DNA from: Candidatus Latescibacterota bacterium
GTDB taxonomy: Bacteria > JAAXHH01
NCBI GenBank assembly: GCA_022822725.1
Contig: JAJEAN010000007.1
Location: forward strand, 2,243,045-2,307,044
DNA length: 64,000 nt
Direction of reading: 5' to 3'
Part shown: positions 63,338-64,000 of the stretch, piece after piece
Layout: each line of letters begins with the position of its first letter
Numbering within the stretch: position 1 is the first letter of the stretch
Program-made: the position numbers and the translations under genes
The notes under the pieces: model-generated
Told to the model about the DNA's origin: nothing
Databases searched by the model: none
Seen by the model: the letters and a program-made list of their open reading frames with translations, nothing else

Positions 63338-64000
63338 ATGAACAGTGTGTCCATTATCGGAAACCGGCCCGACAGCCTCGAAGCAGCACCCGAGGTTCCC
63401 ATCCTGGATGCCTGCCTGGCCAGGCTGGCCGCCGATCCCAGTCGTATCGAAACCCTCCCCTTTTCCGCCGGTGACGCAACAGCCGGAACGGAAACGGAAC
63501 TGCAGACCGCCGTTATCGGGAACCAGGACACGGTCGACCTGCCGGTCATCCTCAAGAACTCCTCTTACGTATCGGATCTCCTCCGGAGAATCACGGCCGG
63601 TGATGTGGCCGCGCACACGCTGAAGGACGTCAGGCGGTACCTGGCCCACAACCCCGACAACGTGTGGGAACACAGCTGGGTACGCATTCCCGCCCGGACG
63701 CTGCATCCCGATACACGGCGCGTAATCGACGACGATTTACGGCATAAGAAGGGAGATACCCGGGTAACGCCGGTAGATGCCGGCAACGGTGCCGGAACTA
63801 TTGGTGCTGCCGGTGAGTGTACTGGCAAAGCGGTCCGCCAGGGAATAGTACCCGGCTATCGGGGCGACGCGTACCGCTTTTTCGGAATCGAGGCGGGCGA
63901 GGAATACGTGCGCGTACCCGTAAGTTATATCATGAAGCTGGCCCTGGCCGACTCCTTCGCGGTTTTCGGCGGTGGCGAACCCATTCTGTTCCGGACGACA
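63338..64000 (+). CDS. Unknown protein, truncated by the window end
   Basis: From ATG 63338 the frame stays open for 221 codons to the last base. An in-frame TGA at 63311 and no other start codon after it fix the start, though no Shine-Dalgarno is seen. The product begins MNSVSIIGNRPDSL; it has no signal peptide, a Gly/Ala-rich low-complexity stretch around residues 140-165, and RGDAYRFFGIEAGEEYVRVPVSYIMKLALADSF at the end (shown here as separate pieces: RGDAYRFFGIEAG and VPVSYIMKLALADSF). No family recognised. Confidence 0.7.
   Translation, partial: MNSVSIIGNRPDSLEAAPEVPILDACLARLAADPSRIETLPFSAGDATAGTETELQTAVIGNQDTVDLPVILKNSSYVSDLLRRITAGDVAAHTLKDVRRYLAHNPDNVWEHSWVRIPARTLHPDTRRVIDDDLRHKKGDTRVTPVDAGNGAGTIGAAGECTGKAVRQGIVPGYRGDAYRFFGIEAGEEYVRVPVSYIMKLALADSFAVFGGGEPILFRTT

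Noticed and set aside
1-64000. CRISPR arrays, tRNA/rRNA genes, transposases or integrases
   Set aside because: Looked for repeat-spacer periodicity, cloverleaf ends and DDE or tyrosine-recombinase motifs by eye; none were convincing. A proper scan could still find a weak case.

Overview
The window reads as a contig from a high-GC, Gram-negative, heterotrophic bacterium, probably an uncultivated lineage. Lipoprotein-type SPOR and MsrB proteins, a Tat-type signal and a GWxTD/TPR protein point to a diderm. The mix of a DUF6785-like membrane protein, a PcRGLX/YetA-like lyase, GH116, a mandelate-racemase-type dehydratase, creatininase-type and DHDPS-like enzymes resembles Latescibacterota/FCB-group metagenome bins. 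That placement is inference from gene content; no 16S or other RNA gene is visible.

Region 1 (1-2,811) is AT-richer than the rest. It holds the 3' end of an mcrB-like gene, mcrC, and an unlisted 49-codon membrane protein. Region 2 (2,931-5,929) returns to host-like high GC with a DHDPS-superfamily lyase and a large polytopic membrane protein facing it.

Region 3 (about 5,930-25,800) is the interesting part, a defence island of about 20 kb. It starts with a single-strand phosphorothioation (Ssp) module: sspA (cysteine desulfurase) divergent from the translationally coupled genes sspB (DUF4007), sspC (large ATPase) and sspD (PAPS-reductase-like with Cys clusters). Instead of sspE, an opposing seven-gene operon runs from 25,417 down to 13,023: PLD-helicase, an 81-aa protein, a DndD-like SMC ATPase, a small Dnd-associated-like protein, a double-GHKL (MORC-like plus histidine-kinase-like) ATPase, a receiver-domain protein overlapping it, and an HTH-HNH-STAND-TPR protein. 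I read the sulfur module as the self-marker and the opposing operon as a composite restriction, signalling and abortive arm. The coupling of the two is inference.

Region 4 (26,053-34,390) is one overlapping gene train: a degenerate M28-like domain fused to an FtsX-type permease, a sugar isomerase/epimerase, pyrR, pyrB and pyrC. The pyrC product has Gly where the substrate-binding Arg of the HxHxR motif is expected.

Region 5 (34,522-44,213) holds a TPR secretory protein, a SPOR lipoprotein, a class V aminotransferase, a cupin, a creatininase-family amidohydrolase, a polar amino-acid ABC transporter (ATPase and two permeases, no binding protein), an FAD amine oxidase and an aspartoacylase-like enzyme. 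This looks like uptake and catabolism of amino acids, amines or amides. Region 6 (44,307-64,000) holds the PcRGLX-like lyase, a TPR-GWxTD protein, GH116 with an odd Cys/Asp-rich insert, an alanine/glycine symporter, a cell-wall amidase, an enolase-superfamily dehydratase, msrB, glyA, an Nramp-like transporter, a Tat-exported phosphoesterase, a PHP hydrolase and a truncated unknown gene. A recurring theme is in-frame tandem repeats of 21 or 24 bp at gene ends and in linkers.
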